The translations under genes and the position numbers were made by a program. DNA of 9,660 nucleotides from Actinomycetota bacterium. Its GTDB lineage: Bacteria > Actinomycetota > Actinomycetes > Nanopelagicales > Nanopelagicaceae. Below the pieces are notes generated by a model. That model had not been told where the DNA came from. It did no database searches and saw nothing but the letters and a program-made list of their open reading frames with translations. Below, piece by piece: positions 1 through 6,784 of the stretch (the stretch's first letter is position 1; every line of letters starts with the position of its first letter). The DNA is taken from NCBI GenBank assembly GCA_009927705.1, contig RFMK01000147.1, positions 1-9,660 on the forward strand, in the 5' to 3' direction.

Positions 1-5
1 GCGCG

Positions 6-629
6 ATGAAAATCAACGACATTCATAATCGTTATGTACTTCCCACAATCGAAGAGCGCACCGCATATGGTTACAAGCGCCTCGATCCCTACACAAAACT
101 TTTTGAAGAGCGCATCATCTTCTTAGGTCAAGGAATTGATGACACCGTCGCAAACGATGTTATGGCCCAGCTCCTCACTTTGGAGTCGATGGATCCTGAT
201 CGCGACATCATGATGTACATCAACTCACCTGGTGGATCGTTCACTGCGCTCACTGCAATCTACGACACTATGCAATTTGTTCGTCCAGATGTCATGACGA
301 TCTGTTTGGGTCAAGCTGCCTCAGCTGCTGCAGTCTTGCTCGCAGGCGGAACTCCAGGAAAACGTTACGCACTTGAACATTCACGCATCTTGATTCACCA
401 GCCTTATAGCGAAGGTGGCGGACAAGGTTCGGATATCGAAATTCAAGCGCGCGAAGTTCTTCGCATGCGCGAACTCCTTGAAGAGATGCTTGCTAAGCAC
501 TCAAAGAAATCGAAGGAAGATATCGGCAAAGATATTGAGCGCGACAAGATTCTTACTGCAGCCGAGGCCGTGGAGTATGGACTCGTCGATCAGATTCTTG
601 CTTCGCGTAAAGCTTCGTCGAAGAAGTAG
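6..629 (+). CDS. clpP2: ATP-dependent Clp protease proteolytic subunit, ClpP2 type
   Basis: Serine peptidase subunit (family S14) that forms the cytoplasmic proteolytic chamber fed by ClpX or ClpC. The 207-residue length is normal. The catalytic triad is visible: Ser106 in GQAAS (102-106), His131 in IHQP and Asp180 in ERD. The substrate-binding YINSPGG motif is at 71-77, and the C-terminal AVEYGLVD stretch is typical. The N-terminus (RYVLP...) with DPYTKLFEERIIFLG resembles the actinobacterial ClpP2 paralogue rather than ClpP1. In that phylum ClpP1 and ClpP2 form a mixed tetradecamer, so a clpP1 gene is expected just upstream but cannot be seen here. The ATG lies five bases from the window edge, so its ribosome binding site and promoter are out of view and a slightly longer N-terminus cannot be excluded. 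Adjacent clpX supports the role. Identity is very secure; the P2 assignment is by recalled similarity. Confidence 0.96.
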   Translation: MKINDIHNRYVLPTIEERTAYGYKRLDPYTKLFEERIIFLGQGIDDTVANDVMAQLLTLESMDPDRDIMMYINSPGGSFTALTAIYDTMQFVRPDVMTICLGQAASAAAVLLAGGTPGKRYALEHSRILIHQPYSEGGGQGSDIEIQAREVLRMRELLEEMLAKHSKKSKEDIGKDIERDKILTAAEAVEYGLVDQILASRKASSKK

Positions 630-649
630 CTCCAGACCCGATTACTCTC

Positions 650-670
650 AGGGCGAACATGTTCCGCCCT
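650..670. repeat. Inverted repeat in the clpP2-clpX spacer
   Basis: A six-base stem AGGGCG (650-655) pairs with CGCCCT (665-670) around a nine-base loop. The centre itself contains the perfect ten-base palindrome GAACATGTTC (655-664), so two alternative symmetric structures are possible. No T-run follows, which argues against an intrinsic terminator. It lies upstream of a possible clpX promoter, so it could be an operator or an RNA hairpin at the end of the clpP2 message. No function can be assigned from sequence alone. Confidence 0.55.
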
Positions 671-672
671 CA

Positions 673-697
673 TTGATCGTGCCTGCAGACTTACGAT
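673..697 (+). promoter_or_regulatory. Possible clpX promoter
   Basis: TACGAT at 692-697 fits the actinobacterial -10 pattern TANNNT and would give a start near position 704, with about 25 untranslated bases that include the clpX ribosome binding site. TTGATC at 673-678 resembles a -35 box, but the spacer to TACGAT is only 13 bases, shorter than the usual 16-19. The -35 assignment is therefore weak. The call rests mainly on this being the only spacer long enough for an independent promoter in the window. Confidence 0.3.
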
Positions 698-714
698 TAG
701 AGCCTTCCCTCAAG

Positions 715-722
715 AAAGTAGG
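715..722 (+). promoter_or_regulatory. Ribosome binding site of clpX
   Basis: AAAGTAGG differs by one base from AAAGGAGG and sits six bases before the GTG at 729. It decides the start: the encoded N-terminus MTRIGESGDLLKCSFCG then matches the usual actinobacterial ClpX beginning. Confidence 0.65.
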
Positions 723-728
723 CGTTCT

Positions 729-2015
729 GTGACTCGCATCGGTGAAAGCGGCGATCTTCTTAAGTGTTCCTTCTGTGGCAAAACCCAGAAACAAGTCAAG
801 AAACTTATCGCCGGTCCTGGCGTCTATATCTGCGACGAATGTATCGATCTCTGTAATGAAATCATCGAAGATGAATTAACTGAAGCGTCGTCTGCGGGCT
901 TACAAGAATTACCTAAGCCACAAGAAATTTATGACTTCCTTGATCAATATGTAATTGGACAAGATCGCGCTAAGAAATCACTCTCTGTCGCGGTCTATAA
1001 CCATTACAAGCGCATCAAGTCTGGCGATCGTCATCGTGAAGATGGCGTTGAACTTTCTAAGAGCAATATTCTCCTTCTGGGCCCAACTGGTTGTGGCAAG
1101 ACTCTGCTCGCCCAAACTTTGGCTCGAATGTTAAATGTACCGTTCGCAATTGCCGACGCGACCGCTTTGACTGAAGCTGGTTATGTTGGCGAAGATGTCG
1201 AAAACATTTTGTTGAAGTTAATTCAAGCAGCAGACTTTGATGTGAAGAAAGCGGAAACCGGAATTATCTATATTGATGAGATTGACAAGGTAGCACGTAA
1301 GAGCGAGAACCCATCCATCACTCGAGATGTCTCAGGTGAAGGCGTACAGCAAGCGCTGCTCAAGATTCTTGAAGGCACAACCGCGTCAGTCCCGCCGCAA
1401 GGTGGGCGTAAGCACCCGCATCAAGAGTTTATCCAGATTGACACCACAAATGTGCTCTTCATTGTTGGTGGTGCTTTCGCCGGACTTGAGAAAATTATCG
1501 AAAGTCGAAAAGGAAAAGCTGGAGTAGGTTTCAACGCCACACTTCAGACGGAAAAAGATAAACAAACAAACGATCCTTTTGCAGACGTCATGCCTGAAGA
1601 TCTCTTGAAATTCGGCATGATTCCTGAATTTATCGGCCGTCTTCCCATCGTTACCTCCGTTGAAAATCTTGATCGAGCTGCACTTTTACAGATCCTCACA
1701 GAGCCCAAGAATGCGCTCGTTCGCCAATATGAACACCTTTTCGGCATGGATGATGTGGAATTCGAAATCTCCAACGAAGCCCTTGAGGTAATCGCTGATC
1801 AAGCAATTGCTCGTGGAACTGGCGCTCGTGGGCTACGCGCCATCATGGAAGAAGTGCTACTTCCAGTGATGTATGAAGTTCCGAGCAAGAAAGAAATCGG
1901 CAAAGTTATTGTCACTCCTGAAGTAATCACAAAGAAAGCAGCGCCAACTTATGTCGAACGTGGACCTAATAGCGTCAAGCGCTCACCGAAACGTGGGGAA
2001 GAGAAGACCGCGTAA
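729..2015 (+). CDS. clpX: ATP-dependent Clp protease ATP-binding subunit ClpX
   Basis: Hexameric AAA+ unfoldase that recognises tagged or damaged proteins and threads them into ClpP. At 428 residues with a GTG start it has normal length. The N-terminal zinc-binding domain shows Cys13, Cys16, Cys35 and Cys38. The AAA+ module follows with Walker A GPTGCGKT (118-125), pore loop GYVG (151-154), Walker B ending YIDEID (181-186), an RKH loop (227-229), an arginine finger in PEFIGR (Arg304) and sensor 2 in GARGLR (Arg370). The ClpP-docking loop reads VGF (266-268), a conservative variant of the IGF or LGF seen in well-known ClpX proteins. A short basic tail (about 405-428) ends the protein. It follows clpP2 after 99 bases that may carry its own promoter, and valS begins 21 bases after its stop. 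Identity is certain. Confidence 0.98.
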   Translation: MTRIGESGDLLKCSFCGKTQKQVKKLIAGPGVYICDECIDLCNEIIEDELTEASSAGLQELPKPQEIYDFLDQYVIGQDRAKKSLSVAVYNHYKRIKSGDRHREDGVELSKSNILLLGPTGCGKTLLAQTLARMLNVPFAIADATALTEAGYVGEDVENILLKLIQAADFDVKKAETGIIYIDEIDKVARKSENPSITRDVSGEGVQQALLKILEGTTASVPPQGGRKHPHQEFIQIDTTNVLFIVGGAFAGLEKIIESRKGKAGVGFNATLQTEKDKQTNDPFADVMPEDLLKFGMIPEFIGRLPIVTSVENLDRAALLQILTEPKNALVRQYEHLFGMDDVEFEISNEALEVIADQAIARGTGARGLRAIMEEVLLPVMYEVPSKKEIGKVIVTPEVITKKAAPTYVERGPNSVKRSPKRGEEKTA

Positions 2016-2022
2016 CACTCGG

Positions 2023-2028
2023 TAGTAT
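2023..2028 (+). promoter_or_regulatory. Possible -10 element for a (near-)leaderless valS start
   Basis: TAGTAT fits TANNNT and ends eight bases before the valS ATG at 2037, so transcription would begin at or within one or two bases of the start codon. No good Shine-Dalgarno sequence lies between the clpX stop and this ATG; the only candidate, GGTAG at 2021-2025, is weak and 11 bases away. Leaderless genes are common in Actinobacteria. No convincing -35 box is seen, so this remains tentative. Confidence 0.35.
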
Positions 2029-2036
2029 CTCGCCTT

Positions 2037-4625
2037 ATGTCTGAGCTACCTTCACAATTCTCGCCGAGCGAGATTGAGGCGCTGCTCTATCAAAAATGGA
2101 TTGATGCTGGATATTTTCAAGCTGATGCAAGTTCTAAGAAAGATCCCTTCTGCATCGTCATTCCACCGCCGAATGTGACGGGAAGTCTTCACATTGGCCA
2201 CGCGTTAGATCACACAATCCAAGATCTACTGATACGCATGAAACGCATGAAAGGTTTTGAAACACTCTGGTTGCCAGGAATGGACCATGCGGGAATTGCA
2301 ACCCAGAACGTTGTAGAAAAGCAGCTCGCTGCCCAAGGTAAATCACGTCATGATTTTTCTCGCGAAGATTTCGTCAAGAAAGTTTGGGAATGGAAAGCTG
2401 AATCTGGCGGCGCAATCCTTGGTCAGATGAAACGTCTTGGCGACTCAGTCGACTGGAGTCGTGAACGATTCACGATGGACGAAGGCCTATCAGAGGCAGT
2501 TCTTACTATCTTCAAGCGTTTATATGATGCAGGACTTATCTATCGTGCCGAGCGCATTATCAATTGGTGCCCACGTTGTTTGACGGCTCTCTCTGATATT
2601 GAAGTCGACCATAGCGATGATGCTGGTGAATTCGTGCAAGTTCGATATGGCGACGATGAATTCGGTATCACGGTGGCCACAACACGTCCCGAAACGATGC
2701 TTGGTGATGGAGCGGTCGCGGTTCACCCGAATGATGAACGTTATAAGCACATGATCGGTAAGAAAGTTTTGTTACCTCTCGTCAATCGTATGATCCCAAT
2801 CATCGCGGATGAACTCGTTGAACCAGAGTTTGGAACTGGTGCAGTGAAAGTCACGGCTGCACACGATCCAAACGACTTTGAGATGGGTATGCGCCATAGC
2901 GTTCCACTTATCGTCATCATGAATGAACATGGCGTTATGAGCGGTACTGGAACTGAATTTGATGGCATGGATCGGTTCGATGCTCGAAAAGCGGTTGTGG
3001 AGAAATTACGCAGTATGGGTCGAATCGTTTCTGAGAAGCGCCCATATATTCACGCGGTTGGACATTGTTCACGTTGTGACACCACAGTCGAGCCACGACT
3101 TTCCAAGCAATGGTTTGTGAAAGTTGCTCCACTTGCAAAAGCTGCTGGCGATGCGGTCCGTGATGGAAAAGTAAAAATTGATCCAGTTTCTATGGAACCA
3201 CGTTTCTTTGAATGGGTCGACAACATGCATGACTGGTGCGTTTCACGCCAACTCTGGTGGGGTCACCGAATTCCAGTTTGGTACGGACCGAATGATGAAG
3301 TCGTTGTTGTTGGACCAGGCGAGACTGCTCCCGAAGGTTACCGACAAGATCCAGATGTGCTCGACACGTGGTTTTCCTCAGCGTTATGGCCGTTCTCAAC
3401 CCTTGGCTGGCCACATAACACGGAAGAGTTGAAGAAGTTCTATCCCACAAGCGTTCTAGTAACGGGATACGACATTCTCTTCTTCTGGGTCGTACGCATG
3501 ATGTTATTTGGATTATTTGCGATGGACGGCGTACCTCCATTCCACGTGATTGCACTGCACGGTCTTGTGCGAGACAAGCACGGAAAGAAAATGAGTAAAT
3601 CCAAGGGCAACGTTGTCGATCCGCTGGAGTTCATGGATAAGTACGGATCTGACGCGCTACGTTTTACCTTGGCACGCGGAGCAAATCCAGGCACAGATCA
3701 AGCACTTGCCGAAGAGTGGATTGGCGGATCTAGAAACTTTGCCACAAAAGTCTGGAACGCTTCACGATTTGCGATGATGAATGGCGCCACCATCAAAGGC
3801 GCACTCCCAGACCGGTCAGATTTGAATCATGTTGATCGATGGATCTTGAGTCGCCTTGAAACAACCATCAAGAACGTTGATGAACTCTACGAAACATTTG
3901 ATTTCGCCAAAGGTTGTGAAGAGATTTATCACTTTGCCTGGGATGAGGTCTGTGATTGGTACCTTGAGTTAATCAAGGATTCCTTCGCCAAAGGTGGAGC
4001 TGAAGCAGAAAAAACACGTCGCGTTCTTGGCCACGTCTTAGACCAACTTCTTCGCTTGATGCATCCAACAATGCCTTTCCTAACCGAAGCGCTATGGACG
4101 GCGCTGACTGGAGGGGAGTCCTTGGTCATCGCAGAATGGCCGAAGGTTTCAAAGGTCGAACCGGATGTAGAAGCGCTCTCGGTCGTAGAAGATATGCAGC
4201 GACTCATTACCGAGGTTCGTCGATTCCGTAGTGATCAAGGAATCAAAACTTCAGCGCGAGTAATTGCCAAGATTGAGGGATTAACGGGGGCAGTTGCTGG
4301 ATATGAAGCAGCCATCAGATTCTTGGTTCGACTTGATGAGCCATCCGCATCCTTCAAACCAAGTGCCAAGATTGAAGTAGGCGACTTAACTGTTCACTTC
4401 GATCTCACCGGAAGCGTCGATGTTAAGGCGGAGCGGGCGAGACTTACAAAAGATCTCGAGGCAATGAAGAAGGATCAACAAACTGCACGCGTGAAATTAG
4501 AAAATGAGAATTTCATGGCGAAAGCTCCAATGGATGTCGTGAAGACAATCCGCGAACGTATGGAGTTTTGTGAATCGGAAATTGTTCGTATATCTGCGCT
4601 CTTGGCAGCTCTCCCAAACGAATAG
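2037..4625 (+). CDS. valS: Valine--tRNA ligase (valyl-tRNA synthetase)
   Basis: Class I aminoacyl-tRNA synthetase that charges tRNA-Val with valine using ATP, in the cytoplasm. At 862 residues it is typical of the bacterial family. The catalytic signatures are HIGH (52-55, within PPPNVTGSLHIGH) and KMSKS (518-522). Between them lies the CP1 editing domain, with TTRPET (215-220) and the GTGAVKVTAAHDPND stretch (266-280), which hydrolyses mischarged Thr-tRNA-Val. Paired cysteines CPRC (178-181) and CSRC (344-347) are present. An anticodon-binding helical domain follows (roughly 597-735), then a charged C-terminal coiled coil (about 793-855), the usual ValRS tRNA-binding arm. This domain set separates it from IleRS and LeuRS. 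It sits between clpX and folC as in other actinobacteria. The start has no strong ribosome binding site and may be leaderless. Confidence 0.98.
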   Translation: MSELPSQFSPSEIEALLYQKWIDAGYFQADASSKKDPFCIVIPPPNVTGSLHIGHALDHTIQDLLIRMKRMKGFETLWLPGMDHAGIATQNVVEKQLAAQGKSRHDFSREDFVKKVWEWKAESGGAILGQMKRLGDSVDWSRERFTMDEGLSEAVLTIFKRLYDAGLIYRAERIINWCPRCLTALSDIEVDHSDDAGEFVQVRYGDDEFGITVATTRPETMLGDGAVAVHPNDERYKHMIGKKVLLPLVNRMIPIIADELVEPEFGTGAVKVTAAHDPNDFEMGMRHSVPLIVIMNEHGVMSGTGTEFDGMDRFDARKAVVEKLRSMGRIVSEKRPYIHAVGHCSRCDTTVEPRLSKQWFVKVAPLAKAAGDAVRDGKVKIDPVSMEPRFFEWVDNMHDWCVSRQLWWGHRIPVWYGPNDEVVVVGPGETAPEGYRQDPDVLDTWFSSALWPFSTLGWPHNTEELKKFYPTSVLVTGYDILFFWVVRMMLFGLFAMDGVPPFHVIALHGLVRDKHGKKMSKSKGNVVDPLEFMDKYGSDALRFTLARGANPGTDQALAEEWIGGSRNFATKVWNASRFAMMNGATIKGALPDRSDLNHVDRWILSRLETTIKNVDELYETFDFAKGCEEIYHFAWDEVCDWYLELIKDSFAKGGAEAEKTRRVLGHVLDQLLRLMHPTMPFLTEALWTALTGGESLVIAEWPKVSKVEPDVEALSVVEDMQRLITEVRRFRSDQGIKTSARVIAKIEGLTGAVAGYEAAIRFLVRLDEPSASFKPSAKIEVGDLTVHFDLTGSVDVKAERARLTKDLEAMKKDQQTARVKLENENFMAKAPMDVVKTIRERMEFCESEIVRISALLAALPNE

Positions 4626-4631
4626 TTAGCA

Positions 4632-5984
4632 ATGACCAGTAAAGATGATCTAGAACGTCTCGAAGCAATTGAAAAAGCCCTCCTTAACCGTTGGCCTGAA
4701 ACAAGAATCGCCCCGACGCTTGACCGCATCGCAGCGCTAGCTGACATCCTTGGCTCACCACAGCTTTCTTATCCAACGATTCATATTGCTGGCACAAATG
4801 GGAAAACCACCACTACACGTTTGATTGATTCTCTCTGTTTCGAACTCGGCATGCGCACAGGACGCTTTACAAGTCCACACTTAGAGAGTTTCTTGGAACG
4901 AATTTCTATCAATGGAGAACCAATCTCAGCAGAAGGAATGATTGCTACTTACAACGACATCGCTCTATACCTTGATCTCATAGATTCAAAAATGCCGAAC
5001 AAGCTCTCATTTTTCGAAGCAATGTGCGCGCTTTCCTTCGTCGCTTTCGCAGAATTCCCAGTTGATGTTGGAATCTTCGAATGTGGCATGGGAGGTGAAT
5101 GGGATTCCACAAACGTCATCAATGCTGCCGTCTCAGTTATTACCCCAATCGGATTTGATCATATGGAGTATCTCGGTGACACATTAGAGAAGATTGCAAC
5201 CACTAAATCAGGCATTATCAAAGAAGGAAGTTTTGCTGTTCTGGCCCGTCAAGAAGCCGATGTCGCCCAGGTTTTGACGCACAAATGCGCTCAAGTAGAT
5301 GCGACTCCGATTCGAGAGGGGATTGAGTACTCGGTTAAGAGCCGCGCTTTGGCTATTGGCGGCCAGTTAGTCTCAATTGCTGGTGTTTATGGTGAATACC
5401 ACGATCTCTTTCTTCCACTTCATGGCGCTCATCAGGCCGCAAATGCCGCTACCGCGATCGCTGCAGTCGAAGTATTTGCGGGTGAAACAAAATTGGATGA
5501 GGAAGTTGTACGTGCAGCACTGGTCAACGCAACCTCACCAGGTCGTTGTGAGATAGTTATGCGAAATCCGACGGTCATTGTCGATGCAGCTCATAATCCG
5601 CATGGAGCGCGCTCGCTCAAACAAACCCTCTCCGAAGAATTCGATTTTGATGCTGTCATTGGCGTTGTTGCGCCGATGGGCGATAAAGATGTTTCCGGAA
5701 TCTTGGAGGAGCTCGAGGGGGTTATGTCTCGAGTCATCGTTTCCCGGAATTCTTCGCATCGCGCTGCTTCAGTAGAAGAACTGCATGACACTGCACGAGA
5801 GATATTTGGCGGAGATCGAGTTGAACAAAGTGAATCTCTAGGTTCTGCAATCTCCTCCGCAATCGAACAAGCAAAACTACAGAATGCGGTTCAGGATTCA
5901 AATGTCGCAGTCGTAATTGCTGGTTCAGTTGTAACTGCTGGTGAAGCAAGAGCCATTGTGCGAAAAATTAAGGAGTCTCGATAG
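4632..5984 (+). CDS. folC: Folylpolyglutamate synthase / dihydrofolate synthase
   Basis: Mur-ligase-like ATP-dependent enzyme that adds glutamate to dihydropteroate and/or extends the polyglutamate tail of folates, keeping them in the cell. The 450-residue length is normal. Visible motifs are the P-loop GTNGKTT (54-60), SPHL (81-84), ECGMGG (150-155), the KSGI region with the probable carbamylated lysine (Lys192), the HGAHQAANA segment (264-272) between ATPase and C-terminal domains, and DAAHNPHG (318-325). The end reads AGSVVTAGEAR, as usual in FolC. Whether it has one or both activities cannot be told from sequence; bacterial FolC is often bifunctional. The ATG lies six bases after the valS stop with no clear Shine-Dalgarno sequence, suggesting translational coupling. 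Its TAG stop overlaps the next gene's GTG by one base. Confidence 0.96.
   Translation: MTSKDDLERLEAIEKALLNRWPETRIAPTLDRIAALADILGSPQLSYPTIHIAGTNGKTTTTRLIDSLCFELGMRTGRFTSPHLESFLERISINGEPISAEGMIATYNDIALYLDLIDSKMPNKLSFFEAMCALSFVAFAEFPVDVGIFECGMGGEWDSTNVINAAVSVITPIGFDHMEYLGDTLEKIATTKSGIIKEGSFAVLARQEADVAQVLTHKCAQVDATPIREGIEYSVKSRALAIGGQLVSIAGVYGEYHDLFLPLHGAHQAANAATAIAAVEVFAGETKLDEEVVRAALVNATSPGRCEIVMRNPTVIVDAAHNPHGARSLKQTLSEEFDFDAVIGVVAPMGDKDVSGILEELEGVMSRVIVSRNSSHRAASVEELHDTAREIFGGDRVEQSESLGSAISSAIEQAKLQNAVQDSNVAVVIAGSVVTAGEARAIVRKIKESR
5970..5975 (+). promoter_or_regulatory. Ribosome binding site of the DUF4233 gene
   Basis: AAGGAG lies inside the 3' end of folC, eight bases before the GTG at 5984. 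It favours this GTG over the in-frame ATG at 5990, which would be 14 bases away. Confidence 0.75.
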
Positions 5985-6325
5985 TGAAGATGTTGGCGCG
6001 AAGTGTTCTCGTGATGGAGATTTTCATCATGGGATTTGCTCTGCTCCTTGCAAAAGATTTACCAGATTCTGGTGGATTGATTTTTGGCGGAGTGATTGCT
6101 CTTGTTGCATTTCTTGCTGCCGGAATGTTGAAGCGGAGAGTTGGATGGGTTTTGGGTTGGCTAGTGCAGGTTTTGATGATCGCCTATGGATTTGTGGTCG
6201 TCACCATGTTTTTTCTGGGGGCGCTCTTCGCTGGACTTTGGGCGGCCGCAATCATTATTGGGCGTAAAGGTGAGGCTGCTCGAGCCGCATTTACCGAGGG
6301 TCGCGAAGGCGAAAAATCACAATAG
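5984..6325 (+). CDS. DUF4233 family small membrane protein, function unknown
   Basis: A 113-residue hydrophobic protein that I assign to DUF4233, an actinobacterial family with no established function. Four membrane segments can be read at about 5-23, 30-48, 54-73 and 74-92, followed by a charged cytoplasm-like tail of about 20 residues. The turn between segments 2 and 3 holds KRR (50-52), which by the positive-inside rule would be cytoplasmic. No catalytic motif or signal cleavage site is seen. The gene starts with GTG overlapping the folC stop and has a strong ribosome binding site, so it is translationally coupled to folC. Its place between folC and ndk matches Rv2446c in M. tuberculosis and SCO2613 in Streptomyces, which supports the family call. 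Location alone does not show a folate or nucleotide role. Confidence 0.85.
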   Translation: MKMLARSVLVMEIFIMGFALLLAKDLPDSGGLIFGGVIALVAFLAAGMLKRRVGWVLGWLVQVLMIAYGFVVVTMFFLGALFAGLWAAAIIIGRKGEAARAAFTEGREGEKSQ

Positions 6326-6328
6326 ACT
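6323..6328 (+). promoter_or_regulatory. Probable -10 element for a leaderless ndk transcript
   Basis: TAGACT fits TANNNT and occupies exactly -12 to -7 relative to the first base of the ndk GTG at 6335, the spacing expected if transcription starts on the start codon. No Shine-Dalgarno sequence exists in the nine-base gap or the end of the preceding gene. The first three bases also serve as the TAG stop of the upstream gene. No clear -35 box is visible, as is common in actinobacterial promoters. Confidence 0.45.
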
Positions 6329-6334
6329 TACCCC

Positions 6335-6772
6335 GTGACTAACGCGAATTCCTCTGCTCAACGTACGCTGATTTTGGTTAAACCCGATGGCGTGCGCCGC
6401 GGCTTAGTTGGAGAAGTAATTGCGCGCGTCGAACGCAAGGGATACAAGATCTCCGCTCTACGTATGCTTTCGGCGGATAAGTCGATGCTCGAAACACACT
6501 ATGCAGAACATAAAGGCAAGCCTTTCTATGAACCGCTAATGGAGTTCATGCTCTCTGGCCCCATTGTTGCGATGATTGCAGAAGGTGAGAGAGTGATTGA
6601 AGGTTTTCGTTCGCTTGCTGGCGCCACCGACCCAACCGTTGCCGCTCCAGGTTCGATTCGCGGTGACCTTGCGCGAGATCAAGGTACGCGCGTGGTCCAA
6701 AATATTGTTCATGGTTCAGATTCACCAGAATCAGCTGAACGAGAAATAAAGATTTTCTTCCCTAACAATTAA
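6335..6772 (+). CDS. ndk: Nucleoside diphosphate kinase
   Basis: Cytoplasmic enzyme that moves the gamma-phosphate from ATP to other (d)NDPs through a phosphohistidine, balancing NTP and dNTP pools. The 145-residue protein begins with GTG. Active-site residues line up with the family: Lys16 (LVKPDGV), Tyr56, Phe64, Arg92, Thr98, Arg109 (SIRGD), Asn123 and the phosphorylated His126 in NIVHGSDS. The SAERE and FFP ending is typical. Compared with the E. coli, Mycobacterium and Streptomyces proteins as I recall them, there are four extra residues between Arg109 and His126 (17 steps instead of 13). The gene lacks a Shine-Dalgarno sequence and may be read from a leaderless message. Its stop TAA overlaps the mreB ribosome binding site. 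Identity is certain. Confidence 0.97.
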   Translation: MTNANSSAQRTLILVKPDGVRRGLVGEVIARVERKGYKISALRMLSADKSMLETHYAEHKGKPFYEPLMEFMLSGPIVAMIAEGERVIEGFRSLAGATDPTVAAPGSIRGDLARDQGTRVVQNIVHGSDSPESAEREIKIFFPNN

Positions 6773-6776
6773 GGAG
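6771..6776 (+). promoter_or_regulatory. Ribosome binding site that fixes the mreB start
   Basis: AAGGAG overlaps the last two bases of the ndk stop codon. It is eight bases from the ATG at 6785 but only two bases from the in-frame GTG at 6779, so the ATG is the better start. Confidence 0.8.
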
Positions 6777-6784
6777 TAGTGCAC

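Noticed and set aside
654..666. Possible LexA/SOS box at CGAACATGTTCCG
   Set aside because: The actinobacterial/Bacillus-type box needs GAAC and GTTC separated by four bases; here the gap is two, so the half-sites are on the wrong helical spacing.
650..680. Intrinsic terminator after clpP2
   Set aside because: The hairpin stem is only six base pairs and is followed by CATTGATCG rather than a T-run.
415..732. Overlapping plus-strand frame of 105 codons across the end of clpP2 and the spacer
   Set aside because: Two thirds of it is a frame shift of clpP2 with Arg/Ser-rich composition; the remainder covers the spacer repeat. No recognisable protein features.
3190..3555. Antisense open frame of 121 codons opposite valS
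   Set aside because: It mirrors the conserved core of valS, is rich in Arg and Ser as typical of shadow frames, and has no ribosome binding site or family motif.
6779..6784. GTG at 6779 as the mreB start
   Set aside because: It is only two bases from the AAGGAG ribosome binding site, whereas the ATG at 6785 is at the ideal distance of eight.
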